Source of the DNA: Acidobacteriota bacterium
Lineage (GTDB): Bacteria > Acidobacteriota > Terriglobia > Bryobacterales > Bryobacteraceae
Assembly (NCBI GenBank): GCA_026394015.1
Contig: JAPKZA010000478.1
Span: 1 to 51,845 of the forward strand
Reading direction: 5' to 3'
Length of the DNA stretch: 51,845 bases
The notes beneath the pieces were generated by a model that saw only the letters and a program-made list of their open reading frames with translations, was not told the DNA's origin and ran no database searches. A program made the position numbers and the translations under genes. Below, piece after piece: positions 18,011 through 25,667 of this stretch (its first letter is position 1; each line of letters begins with the position of its first letter).

Positions 18011-18405
18011 TCGTTGACGAGTATCGATACGGCTTGGCTCTCGATGATTCGCTCATCGTCGGTCACGAGCACCAAGCCGTAAGCCCGCGCCGTAGCCACC
18101 AACACATGGTCCGCTGGATCTCCGTGCGGTAGCGAAAAAGTGTGGCCTTCCATGGCTACGTCCCGCGTCATGTCAGCCGATCGGATTTGAAATCGGCTCA
18201 ACGAATCGGAGACCCACAAAGTGAAGTTGTCGATCTCGCGCAACCTCCCTCGGCGGTAGGCGGCCTGGGCCTCAAAGATACTTACCGGCGAAACCCACAG
18301 CTCCGCGCGCGGATCCTCCAACCGCCGTCTCACCACTCGACCGAGCCGCTGCGGCGTGATCGACATCCAAAGCCAAATATGCGTGTCCAGCAGAAACCCG
18401 GCCAT
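18007..18405 (-). CDS. vapC: PIN-domain toxin, VapC-like
   Basis: A 132-residue PIN ribonuclease. The acidic residues expected for Mg-dependent RNA cleavage are visible: Asp7 (FLLDTHIWLW), Glu45 (VSIFEAQAAY), Asp99 in DPADHVLVATA and Asp116/Asp117 (LVTDDERI). The LLDTHIWLW start and DPADHVLVAT are hallmarks of the VapC branch paired with Phd-like antitoxins. ATG 18405 overlaps the antitoxin TGA by one base (TGATG), so the two are translationally coupled. Longer in-frame starts only read antitoxin DNA in the wrong frame. The family is secure; the RNA target is not known. Confidence 0.9.
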   Translation of the reverse strand: MAGFLLDTHIWLWMSITPQRLGRVVRRRLEDPRAELWVSPVSIFEAQAAYRRGRLREIDNFTLWVSDSLSRFQIRSADMTRDVAMEGHTFSLPHGDPADHVLVATARAYGLVLVTDDERIIESQAVSILVND

Positions 18406-18653
18406 CAGCGGGTCCTGTCTTCGCCCCATCGAACGGTGTCTTCCGCCGTAAAGAGTGATTCCTTCACATCCCCCACGATCCGTCCGGGCATGCCCCCCAG
18501 TACCCGTTTCTTGTTCTTCCGTTCCGCCGGTGGGGTGACCTCCGCCACCGGCTTCCCAAACCGCGTCACCAGGATCGGCTTCCCCGTCACCCGCACCTGT
18601 TCGAGCACCGCTAAGCACGTCGCTTTGAACTTAGAAATCGCGATCTCTTCCAT
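18405..18653 (-). CDS. Phd/YefM-type antitoxin of the VapC-like toxin
   Basis: An 82-residue antitoxin. The N-terminal Phd/YefM DNA-binding fold is recognisable by ISKFKATCLAVLEQVRVTG followed by KPILVTRFGKPVAEVTP; the C-terminal part is polar and should wrap around the toxin. It starts at ATG 18653, directly next to a cluster of ATGGT repeats that could be its autorepression operator. It is the first gene of the leftward toxin-antitoxin operon. Confidence 0.88.
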   Translation of the reverse strand: MEEIAISKFKATCLAVLEQVRVTGKPILVTRFGKPVAEVTPPAERKNKKRVLGGMPGRIVGDVKESLFTAEDTVRWGEDRTR

Positions 18654-18684
18654 GGTTAAATTACACCATAGTCATTTGACCATG
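18652..18684. promoter_or_regulatory. ATGGT repeats upstream of the antitoxin, candidate autoregulatory operator
   Basis: ATGGT occurs at 18652-18656 on the plus strand and twice on the minus strand (complement of 18665-18669 and of 18679-18683), giving ATGGT/ACCAT inverted pairs with CATGGT...ACCATG as the outermost arms. Phd/YefM-type antitoxins normally repress their own operon through short palindromes in this position. The repeat also covers the apparent start of the rightward lipoprotein frame. Confidence 0.4.
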
Positions 18685-19324
18685 CCTACTCCTCGCCCTC
18701 GCCGCCTGCACCGACGGCCCCCCCGCCAAAGGTCAACCGACCCTGGCCGAACTCGCCGCCCGCCAACCCTACCAGCCCCAACCCCTGCCCCCCAAAGCCC
18801 AGGCCGCGGTCGACGCCGAACGCCTCGCTCTGGCCGCTCGTCCTCTGGCGGATCTCCTCGCAAGCCCCGACGAAGCCGACCGCTTTCTCGCCCTCCCCGA
18901 AGCACTCCGGCTCGCTTACGCCGCCAACCAACTCGATCAAGCCGCCGCCCACGCCCAAGCTCTCATCAAGCTCCTCCAGCGTTTCGCCGGCCATCCCCGC
19001 TATGGCGATGCTATCTTCCTCGCCCACCAAACCCTTGGAAAAATCGCCCTCCAGAAGGGGGATACCAAAACAGCGGTCGCCGAACTCTACGCTTCGACCA
19101 ACAATCCGGGCTCGGACCGCTTAACCCACGGCCCCATCCCGATGGACCTCGCCCGCGCTCTGGTCGACCTCGGCGAACGGAAAGCCGTCGCCCACTTTCT
19201 TGACCGTTGCTCCCATTTCAATCTCGAACGCGACAAGCTCATCGATTGGGGCGTCCTCATCCGCAAAGGCATCAATCCCGATCTGGTTCCGTACTCCCCC
19301 GGCTGCTCTCCTGGTCCCTGCTGA
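18680..19324 (+). pseudogene. Lipoprotein with helical repeats, start codon lost or frameshifted in the signal peptide
   Basis: The frame from 18680 reads LLLALAAC-TDGPP, a typical lipobox, then a coherent Ala/Leu-rich helical protein (AELAARQPYQPQPLPPK, DRFLALPEALRLAYAANQ, HQTLGKIALQKGDTKTAVAEL, MDLARALVDLGERKAVAHFL) to TGA 19322-19324, about 211 residues. A TGA at 18677-18679 closes the frame upstream and no ATG, GTG or TTG occurs before residue 150 or so. The nearest ATG (18682-18684) is one frame off: ATG-C-CTA-CTC-CTC would need one base removed or two added to reach the lipobox. The gene is therefore broken by an indel next to its start, or the assembly has an error there. The repeats resemble TPR helices in a tethered periplasmic lipoprotein. 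The 3' end overlaps the convergent DUF2934 gene. Confidence 0.6.
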
Positions 19325-19457
19325 ACTCCTCCTCCGCTTGTCTCCAATCCTCTTCTGCCGAGCCGTCCTGCTCCACGCCCGCCCGCGATAGGTAAATCTC
19401 ATAGGCCCGTCGCGCAATCCGCGCTCGATGTTCCTCGTCCATTGCTGTTGGTTCCAT
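19272..19457 (-). CDS. DUF2934 family small protein
   Basis: A short acidic protein of 61 residues (56 if the inner ATG at 19442 is used). EEHRARIARRAYEIYLSRAG followed by DWRQAEEEF matches the DUF2934 consensus (IAxxAYexYxxxG...DWlxAE), a family found as one or more copies in many Acidobacteria, with no assigned function. It is likely cytoplasmic. The end overlaps the 3' part of the convergent lipoprotein frame by 53 bases, which may be secondary to decay of that gene. Confidence 0.7.
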   Translation of the reverse strand: MEPTAMDEEHRARIARRAYEIYLSRAGVEQDGSAEEDWRQAEEEFSRDQESSRGSTEPDRD

Positions 19458-19556
19458 GCCGAACTTGCTTGCAATCGGACGACCATGCCATAAACCCACC
19501 TCGCGGCCTCGCTACTGCCTCATCCCGTCCACTGCAATCCGATATACTGGCCCCCC

Positions 19557-20732
19557 ATGGACACTTTCGCCCGCCGGGCCTTCTTTCAGTTCCTCGCTGC
19601 CAGCCCGCTCTATCCCCAACCCGCCCCCCTCATCACCAAACCCGACGAGGCCATCAATGTCTTCGACTTTGAAGCCGCCGCCCGCCAGGTCCTGCCCCCC
19701 GCTCACTTCGGCTACCTGCAAACCGGCGTCGTCGATGACGCCACCCTCCGCGCCAATCGCACCGGTTACGATCGCTACCAACTCCGCCCCCGCCGTCTCA
19801 TCGATATCTCCAAAATCGACCTCTCTGTCACCCTCTTCGGTGCCCGCCATGAAACCCCGATTCTCCTGGCCCCGATCGGTAACCAAGGGGCCTTTCACCC
19901 CGAAGCCGAACTGCCCGTCGCCCGCGCCGCCGCCGCGCAAAAGACGATGCAGATCCTCTCCACCATGACCAATAATAGCGTCGAAGCCGTCAACGCCGCC
20001 GCCGGTCGCCCCGTCTGGTACCAGCTCTACACCACCGGCAGCCTCACCGTCGCCGATCGTCTCTGGCGCCGTGCCGAAGCCGCCGGATGCCCCGTCATCG
20101 CCCTCACGGTCGATACTCAAGCCGGTCGCAATACCGAAACCGCCGAACGCTCCAAGCGCTTCGATACCCGCAAGTGCGTCACCTGCCACGACCCCGCCCC
20201 GGGGGGCTTCTTCAAGCGCAAGCCTATGTTCTCTGGCGTCGACATGGCCGGGATTCCCACCGCCAACGCCGCCCTCACCTGGGACTTCGTACGCCAACTG
20301 CGGAAGTCGACCAAACTGAAACTGCTCATCAAGGGAATCGTCACCCACGAAGACGCCCGCCTCGCCTTCGAACACGGCGTCGACGGCCTCATCGTCTCCA
20401 ACCACGGCGGGCGGGCAGAAGAATCAGGTCGCGGTACCATCGAGTGTCTCCCGGAAGTCATCGACGCCGTCGGCGGGAAAATGCCCGTTCTCATCGACGG
20501 CGGCATCCGTCGCGGCACCGATATCTTCAAAGCACTGGCCCTCGGCGCCTCCGCCGTTTGTGTCGGCCGACCCTATATATGGGGCCTTTCCGCCTTCGGC
20601 CAACCAGGGGTAGAAAGAGTGATCGAACTCCTCCGCGCCGAACTCACCCTGATCATGAAACAGTGCGGTCGCCGCTCCGTGGCGGAGATCAACGCCTCCG
20701 CCCTTGTCCCCACGAAATCCACCCCGCTTTAG
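19557..20732 (+). CDS. FMN-dependent alpha-hydroxy-acid dehydrogenase (L-lactate dehydrogenase family), with internal CxxCH
   Basis: A 391-residue member of the FMN-dependent alpha-hydroxy-acid oxidising family (lactate dehydrogenase, glycolate oxidase). The FMN/substrate residues are present: WYQLY (154-158), Lys259 in LLIKGI, and the catalytic SNHGGR (281-286; His283, Arg286), then LIDGGIRRGTDIFKALALGA and VGRPY. The N-terminus ARRAFFQFLAAS is Tat-like and could export the folded flavoprotein. Unusually, KCVTCHD at 206-212 contains a c-type heme motif, Cys207-x-x-Cys210-His211, in the loop where these enzymes have a disordered insertion. If heme is attached in the periplasm, electrons could pass from FMN to a c-type carrier. 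That role is inference; the enzyme family is secure and the substrate is likely L-lactate or a relative. Confidence 0.87.
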   Translation: MDTFARRAFFQFLAASPLYPQPAPLITKPDEAINVFDFEAAARQVLPPAHFGYLQTGVVDDATLRANRTGYDRYQLRPRRLIDISKIDLSVTLFGARHETPILLAPIGNQGAFHPEAELPVARAAAAQKTMQILSTMTNNSVEAVNAAAGRPVWYQLYTTGSLTVADRLWRRAEAAGCPVIALTVDTQAGRNTETAERSKRFDTRKCVTCHDPAPGGFFKRKPMFSGVDMAGIPTANAALTWDFVRQLRKSTKLKLLIKGIVTHEDARLAFEHGVDGLIVSNHGGRAEESGRGTIECLPEVIDAVGGKMPVLIDGGIRRGTDIFKALALGASAVCVGRPYIWGLSAFGQPGVERVIELLRAELTLIMKQCGRRSVAEINASALVPTKSTPL

Positions 20733-20779
20733 GGTTAATCCTAAGAGAATAATGGCGTTGGTTTCGCACGTTGTATCGA

Positions 20780-20986
20780 ATGTCCGAGCACCCCGCTGAG
20801 GAATTGCTGGAACAGTTCGCCCTGCGTCGTCTGTCGGCGGCTTCCGTCATGGAAATCTACCGCCACATCGACGTCTGCGCCCACTGTCGAGAGCGCTTGC
20901 AGGCCGAACAGGCTTTCGTCGATACGATCCGCGCGGTCCTGCGCCAGGTGCCGGACGAGCCGGTCGGTTCCTCTTCGAGCTCGTAA
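20780..20986 (+). CDS. Small zinc-finger (zf-HC2-like) protein
   Basis: A 68-residue protein. The core RHIDVCAHCRERL carries the His29-x3-Cys33-x2-Cys36 pattern of the anti-sigma zinc domain (ZAS/zf-HC2), between two helices. Full anti-sigma factors continue with a membrane helix; this one stops after a Ser-rich tail, and no sigma gene is adjacent. It may be a soluble anti-sigma-like regulator. TTG 20771 is an alternative start; ATG 20780 is preferred. Confidence 0.6.
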   Translation: MSEHPAEELLEQFALRRLSAASVMEIYRHIDVCAHCRERLQAEQAFVDTIRAVLRQVPDEPVGSSSSS

Positions 20987-20999
20987 GGCCAACCGCGGG

Positions 21000-22298
21000 C
21001 TACCGCGTTCCACCCCATCGAGGAGCCGCCATCTCCCCATTGAGCTTCGCCAATTCCACCTCTAGCCGCTTCCTCACCTCCGGCTGCTCACTAGCTAAAT
21101 CCCGGGTCTCCCCCACGTCCCGGCTCAAATCAAACAGTTCAAACTCCGCCCGATTCTGCCGTACCAACTTCCACTTCCCCTGCCGCACCGCCACGCTTTT
21201 TCCATATCGCCAGAACAACGTCCGCTCGCCCACTTTCCCTGCTAAATCCACCCCGTCAAACTCCCCGTCGCGAAACCCAATCCCCGCCGCCCGCAACACC
21301 GTCGGCACAACATCGGTCGCGATCACCGGCGTATCCACCGTCCTTCCCCCCTTCCCTTGCCCCTTCCATTGCACGGCAAACGCCACCCGAATCCCGCCTT
21401 CATAAAGCTGCCCTTTCCCACCCCGCAGCGGCTTGTTACTCGACGTCAACTCCGCCGTCGGCCCGCCGTTATCACTCAGGAAGATCACGAGCGTATCCCG
21501 CTCTAAGCCATGCTTTCGCAGCGCCCCCAGCACCCGTCCCACCCCGTCATCGAGCGAAGCCAGCATGCCGGCAAACACCCGCCGATGCTCGTCCGCAATG
21601 CCAGCGAACCGCTTCTGCGAATCCTCCTTCGCCTGCATCGGGCTATGAATGGCATTCCACGGCACATACAGGAAAAACGGCTTCGCCTTATGTCGGTCGA
21701 TGAAACTCACCGCCTCCCGAGCCAAAGCGTCGGTCAGATACTCGCCCTCTTGGATGGCCTCGGTCCCCCGCATCATCGGGTTCTCAGCATCGTACGGCGG
21801 CTCATTCTTCCGCAGATACGACACCACCCCGGCATACGGTGGCGGCACAAAGAAATGCCCCTCGTGCAAGAAGCCATAGAACTCGTCAAACCCGCGCTTC
21901 TGCGGGTGAAACGCGGAGGTCGCCCCCAGGTGCCATTTCCCCACCACCCCGGTCGCATAACCCACTTTCTTGAGCCGCTCCGCCAGCGTCGTCTCCGTCA
22001 GCGGCAGCCCCACGGCCGGGTCCAGATTCAACTTCCCTGTCACGTTCAACTCATGCCCGAATCGCGTCTGATAGCGCCCGGTCAACAGCCCCGCCCGTGA
22101 CGGCGTGCAGAACGGGGCCGTCACATAGCCATTCGTATACCGCACCCCCGCCTTCGCGATCGAGTCCATATGCGGCGTCGGGATTTCCGGGTTCCCCTGG
22201 AATCCCAACTCCCCGTATCCCAAATCGTCCACCAGCAGCAGCACGATGTTCGGCCGCCGCTTCATCAGGCTGGCCACCAGAAACTGTCTTCGCGTCAT
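21000..22298 (-). CDS. Arylsulfatase A-like sulfatase, exported
   Basis: A 432-residue sulfatase with the complete N-terminal signature: metal-binding DDLGYGELG (Asp24, Asp25), CTPSRAGLLTGR with Cys64 as the formylglycine precursor, GKWHLG and FLSDNGGP. The C-terminal block (RQGKWKLVRQN, ELFDLSRDVGETRDLASEQP) is also typical. The N-terminus is short (MTRRQFLVASLMKRRPN) and may be a clipped Tat-type leader. It is closer to classical arylsulfatases than the sulfatase at 1030-2394 and likely has a different substrate. No FGE or anaerobic maturase is in this window, so maturation must be provided from elsewhere. It is divergent from the uracil-DNA glycosylase gene. Confidence 0.9.
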   Translation of the reverse strand: MTRRQFLVASLMKRRPNIVLLLVDDLGYGELGFQGNPEIPTPHMDSIAKAGVRYTNGYVTAPFCTPSRAGLLTGRYQTRFGHELNVTGKLNLDPAVGLPLTETTLAERLKKVGYATGVVGKWHLGATSAFHPQKRGFDEFYGFLHEGHFFVPPPYAGVVSYLRKNEPPYDAENPMMRGTEAIQEGEYLTDALAREAVSFIDRHKAKPFFLYVPWNAIHSPMQAKEDSQKRFAGIADEHRRVFAGMLASLDDGVGRVLGALRKHGLERDTLVIFLSDNGGPTAELTSSNKPLRGGKGQLYEGGIRVAFAVQWKGQGKGGRTVDTPVIATDVVPTVLRAAGIGFRDGEFDGVDLAGKVGERTLFWRYGKSVAVRQGKWKLVRQNRAEFELFDLSRDVGETRDLASEQPEVRKRLEVELAKLNGEMAAPRWGGTR

Positions 22299-22337
22299 CC
22301 TAACATCCTATCCCGCGCTGCGCTTACGCTAGTATCG

Positions 22338-23009
22338 ATGTCCCTCCGTTCCCTCGCCGCCTCCATCGTCGCCTGCAACCAGTGCCCTCGACTTCGCGAA
22401 CACTGCGCCAACGTCGCCGTCGTCAAGCGCCGCGCCTATCAAGCGGAAACCTACTGGGGCCGCCCCGTCCCCGGCTTCGGCGACCCGGCCGCCCGCCTCC
22501 TCATTCTCGGCCTTGCCCCCGGTGCCCACGGTGCCAACCGCACCGGCCGCGTCTTCACCGGCGACCGCTCCGGCGATTTTCTCTTCCGCGCTCTCCACGA
22601 AACCGGCTTCGCCAACCAACCCACCTCCACCCATCGCGACGACGGTCTCGCCCTGAAAGACGCCTGGATCTCCGCCTCCGTCCGCTGCGCCCCGCCCGAC
22701 AACAAACCCGACCCCACCGAAATCCGTACTTGCCAACCCTTCCTCGAACGCGAAATCAAACTCCTCAAAAATCTCCAGGGCGTCGTCGTCCTCGGCCGCC
22801 TCGCCTTCGATGTCTACTCTCGCATCGCGAAACTGCCGAAGCTCGATTTCGGCCACAATCTCCTCCATTCCGAGCCCAAACCTTGGCTTCTGTGCTCATA
22901 CCATCCAAGCCAGCAAAACACCTCCACCGGCCGTCTCACTCGCGAGATGCTCCACGATGTCTTTGCCCTCGCCCAGCGCCGTTTGGCCACAGAATCAAAG
23001 TCAGCCTAA
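22338..23009 (+). CDS. Family 5 type uracil-DNA glycosylase (UdgB-like), iron-sulfur
   Basis: A 223-residue uracil-DNA glycosylase of the family 4/5 type that removes uracil from DNA in base-excision repair. Four cysteines fit a [4Fe-4S] site: Cys13 and Cys16 (CNQCPRL), Cys117 and Cys132. Motif A is LGLAPGAHGANRTGRVFTGD (58-77), with a Gly/Ala-type active site rather than the catalytic Asp or Glu of other families, as in UdgB; motif B is YHPSQQNT (188-195). The start at 22338 places the first Cys pair at the expected distance; the open frame continues upstream only through the antisense of the sulfatase. No Shine-Dalgarno is visible, so a leaderless transcript is possible. Confidence 0.88.
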   Translation: MSLRSLAASIVACNQCPRLREHCANVAVVKRRAYQAETYWGRPVPGFGDPAARLLILGLAPGAHGANRTGRVFTGDRSGDFLFRALHETGFANQPTSTHRDDGLALKDAWISASVRCAPPDNKPDPTEIRTCQPFLEREIKLLKNLQGVVVLGRLAFDVYSRIAKLPKLDFGHNLLHSEPKPWLLCSYHPSQQNTSTGRLTREMLHDVFALAQRRLATESKSA

Positions 23010-23261
23010 CGTTTCTCTTCGCGGTAACTCTCGCCGCCACAGAGCTAACAGGCACGGAAGTTGCCGTGTCGAAGTGGTCCGTTGTTCTGCTTCGGTCCTG
23101 GCGCGCGGACACCCCGCACTCGAACCCCGGCCCCAACCTGTTTGTTGCGGATCGCCAAGGAAAACCATGATTCGGTATCGACTTTGGCTCCCCGATGCTA
23201 GCGCCGTAAAGATCTCCGACGTCGCCGCCAGTGACGCAAAGCTACCTCCGCCACACCACTT
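23010..23261 (+). pseudogene. Possible remnant of a small exported protein gene
   Basis: After the glycosylase stop one frame reads a signal-like segment (TFLFAVTLAATELTGTEVAV) and then KWSVVLLRSW to a TGA at 23168-23170; an overlapping frame continues from ATG 23167 with MIRYRLWLPDASAVKISDV. Together the pieces read like one exported protein cut by a frameshift, but there is no start codon for the first part and I recognise no family. It may also be chance open frame. Confidence 0.3.
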
Positions 23262-24054
23262 TTACCGCAGCAGCGGCCGGCCGGCCCAAGCTTGGGCCAA
23301 GGCCCAGAAAAACAGTGCGGCAATCGCCGCGAACGCCGACGCAACCACCCCACTTCCGGCTTGCCGATCGGTTCTCGATACGAAGAATCCCAGCAAAGGC
23401 AGCATCTGGATCCCGTGGATGCCAATAAAATGAGCGATCCGCAAATCACCAGCGACCGTACTCCATCGCAGGAACGGCAAGCCAGGTCCGCCGTCGCTCG
23501 CCCCCACGGTGTGGCCCTTGTGGCCCACAATCTGAAAGCCCTGAAAACTGCTGAACAAAAACAGAATCAGCCCCAACCGGATGCCCCAAACCACCGCCGG
23601 CGGCAGTTGCGACTGCGGCCCGAAGCTGATCACGCAAAGCCAGCCCAGCGCTACCGTGTTCAACACAATCGCCACCGCCATGAAGTTGTAGTGCGAAGGC
23701 ACCCCGCGCGCCGCCTGCATCACAATCGCCGAGATCTCGACGAACATCGCCACCGCCACCACCCACCCAATCACCCTCGCACTCAAAACCGGCATCACCA
23801 TCCGCTGCAGCAACCAGCCAATCGTCAGATTAAAAATCAGGATCGACAACTCAAACTTCACCGGCTTTACCCAAGGGTTCGCGCCCGATCGACAACTCAA
23901 ACTTCACCGGCTTTACCCAAGGGTTCGCGCCCACCACCACCCGCGAATCGAAGATCAGGAGCGCCAGCGACGGCACCAGCAAGATCGCCGTATATACGCT
24001 GCTCCAAAAGAGCAGCGAGAACTCCTGCCTCAAACTCATTATGGCTTCCATCAT
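23262..24054 (-). pseudogene. Multi-helix membrane protein interrupted by a 46-bp tandem duplication
   Basis: The gene starts at ATG 24054 (AGGAAA upstream): EFSLLFWSSVYTAILLVPSL, then GANPWVKPVKFELS. There a 46-base block is repeated exactly, shifting the frame, and translation ends within the second copy. With one copy removed the frame continues through ILIFNLTIGWLLQRMV and several more hydrophobic helices to TAA 23262, giving an intact protein of about 248 residues with roughly six or seven membrane helices. PWVKPVKFELS and FQGFQIVGHKGHTVGA are conserved-looking loops, but I cannot name the family. The gene is off in this sequence; because the lesion is a perfect direct repeat, it could revert by slippage. 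Confidence 0.8.
23841..23932. repeat. Perfect 46-bp tandem duplication (two copies)
   Basis: Bases 23841-23886 and 23887-23932 are identical, each beginning GATCGACAACTC and ending GGGTTCGCGCCC. The unit is not a multiple of three (46 = 3 x 15 + 1), so it breaks the membrane protein gene. No flanking inverted repeats or other mobile-element marks are visible. Confidence 0.95.
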
Positions 24055-24142
24055 GGCTTTTCCTATTTTGACGACTGTGGTTGACGGTGTCTGCCTAGTA
24101 GGTTACGATCTTCGGTAGACTCTGTCAGCCGAAGGAGCTTTT

Positions 24143-24670
24143 GTGCTGTCAAGAGCCCTTATCTGCTCACTCTTGATACTCCCATCTCTCTATGCCTCCG
24201 AACTGATCGTCACCGTCTCCGGAATCACCGCCGACCAGGGCGAGATCGGCTGCGCGTTATTCAACGCAGCGCCCGGCTTTCCCATGGACTCGGCCAAGGC
24301 CACCAGTTCTTGGGTCAAAGCCAAGCTCGGCTCGGTCGAATGCCGGTTTGCTAACCTCAACCCGGGTGCCTGTGCCCTCGCGGTTTCCCACGATCGCAAT
24401 GGCAATCGAAAGACCGACACCAATCGCGTCGGGATGCCGAAGGAAGATTGGGGCGTCTCGAACGATGTCCGGCCTCGCTTCAGGGCCCCGCGGTTCGACG
24501 AGGCCCACTTCGTCATCAAGGACGGTGAGGCTCGCCCGATGACCCGATCACTTCTGTTGTCGGTCCTTGTGGCGACCCTGCATCACCGCGTGCAGGCGCA
24601 GGCTCCGGCCTATGAGCCGCCGAACTTGAAAACCGTGCTCTTTGGCGGGTACTCCTCGGTCCGTATCTAG
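24143..24670 (+). CDS. DUF2141 exported protein running in frame into a decayed outer-membrane protein
   Basis: Signal peptide MLSRALICSLLILPSLYA, then a DUF2141 domain (about 20-130): GEIGCALFNAAPGFP, NLNPGACALAVSHDRNGNRK and NRVGMPKEDWGVSND are its landmarks. The family is exported and small, with unknown function. Instead of ending at the usual final strand, the frame continues from residue 133 with MTRSLLLSVLVATLHHRVQA, a second signal-peptide-like sequence, and stops at TAG 24668-24670. This second part belongs to the adjoining beta-barrel gene. A deletion has probably removed the true DUF2141 stop and fused the two, so residues after about 130 are likely not native. Confidence 0.75.
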   Translation: MLSRALICSLLILPSLYASELIVTVSGITADQGEIGCALFNAAPGFPMDSAKATSSWVKAKLGSVECRFANLNPGACALAVSHDRNGNRKTDTNRVGMPKEDWGVSNDVRPRFRAPRFDEAHFVIKDGEARPMTRSLLLSVLVATLHHRVQAQAPAYEPPNLKTVLFGGYSSVRI

Positions 24671-25092
24671 CCGGGCAAGAACTTGGACCGCGTCTCACTC
24701 ATCGGTTCGGTCGCCTCGATTACGAACTACTCATAATTTCAGCGGTGGGGGCTGACGGCTGAATTCGGTGGGAACAGCGACAACGGTGCCCGCCATCGAA
24801 CCTTCCTTTTTGGCGGCACTTTCCTGAGTGTCCAGCGAAAGCGTTTCGCAGAATCCTCGCCGGTGGCACGACGTGGGATCCGAAGGCTCCCACGTCGGCA
24901 TCCTATCGCAGCCAGACGGCCTTTGCCTTCGGTTTTGGGCAAGCCATCGACGTCAAGTTCTCTGAGCAGTTCGCGTTCCGTGTACAGCCGGACCTCCGCT
25001 TCGTGCGCTTCCAGAACCCGACTGGATCCTCCAGCCTCTCCCTCGTGCGACCGATCGCGGTCGGCTTGGTCTATCAGTTCGGACGCCGCTAG
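24539..25092 (+). pseudogene. Outer-membrane beta-barrel (porin-family) protein, degenerate
   Basis: Reading from ATG 24539: a signal peptide, FGGYSSVRI, stop at 24668, NLDRVSLIGSVASITNYS, stop at 24734, then FQRWGLTAEFGGN and TFLFGGTFLSVQRKRF. After a frameshift near 24850 the reading continues GGTTWDPKAP, FAFGFGQAIDVKFSEQFAFR and PDLRFVRFQ, ending in LVYQFGRR at TAG 25090-25092. Alternating hydrophobic residues and aromatic strand ends are those of a small OmpA-like or OMP_b-brl barrel. Two stops and one frameshift make a functional product very unlikely. Confidence 0.75.
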
Positions 25093-25106
25093 TGGCCACG
25101 GCCCAT

Positions 25107-25667
25107 CTACTTGCTGCAGCTCTGAAACCGGGCGTAATCCAACCGGACTCCGTTCGACGGCTGGTATCCCGTCCCGTCGAACTTCTCAAAGTAACGAAAA
25201 GTGTGCTGCCGACACAAACTCTCGCTCGGCATTTTGTACAGTACAAAGCCGCGCCGGCTCCGTTCCAGTGGAATCCCTAACTTGTTCTTGGTGATATGCC
25301 AGGCTTCGTCGTCCATCACCGATTTCATTACGTTCCCGCCCGGGTGCCAGCGCTCCACCACGATCCGCACAAACCCGTCCAGTCGGGCGTCCTTGGACCC
25401 TTTCGGGAACGACCAGCGCGGAGCCAGCAGGTCAATCTCCTTCTGCAGTCGGTCCAGCGCCGAGCTCGTCGATGGATCAGGAAACCTGCTGAGTAACTTC
25501 GCTCGGTCAAAGATTGCCTCTTTTTCCACCGTCGTGTCGGCCGGGATAAACCCTTCCCGTTGTTCAATCTTCGAAATCAGCTTGTCGATCTGAGTCGCGG
25601 CAAAGTCGCCGCGGGCAGCAAGCAGTAGCGCGGCAGTCGCCGCCAGCGGAGCGCATCGAGAAATCAT
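25107..25667 (-). CDS. Exported hypothetical protein
   Basis: A protein of 186 residues with signal peptide MISRCAPLAATAALLLAARG. The rest is basic and mixed helix/strand: TQIDKLISKIEQREGFIPAD, SALDRLQKEIDLLAPRW, RIVVERWHPGGNV and a C-terminal part with two Cys. I do not recognise a family. GAGAGGGG stands seven bases before ATG 25667, which I prefer; ATG 25673 is the alternative. It is divergent from the oxidoreductase gene. Confidence 0.6.
   Translation of the reverse strand: MISRCAPLAATAALLLAARGDFAATQIDKLISKIEQREGFIPADTTVEKEAIFDRAKLLSRFPDPSTSSALDRLQKEIDLLAPRWSFPKGSKDARLDGFVRIVVERWHPGGNVMKSVMDDEAWHITKNKLGIPLERSRRGFVLYKMPSESLCRQHTFRYFEKFDGTGYQPSNGVRLDYARFQSCSK

Noticed and set aside
18142-19203. 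A 353-codon plus-strand frame across the VapBC pair and lipoprotein region
   Set aside because: Reads antisense to the toxin and antitoxin, then runs out of frame through the lipoprotein as Arg/Pro-rich sequence. The lipoprotein frame next to it is the coherent one.
20729-20744. TTAGG-GTTAAT-CCTAA as a terminator after the alpha-hydroxy-acid dehydrogenase
   Set aside because: The stem is AT-rich and only five pairs long, with no U-tract; too weak to list.
23841-23932. Target-site duplication of an insertion sequence
   Set aside because: The two 46-bp copies are directly adjacent with nothing between, and no inverted terminal repeats exist; a simple tandem duplication explains it.
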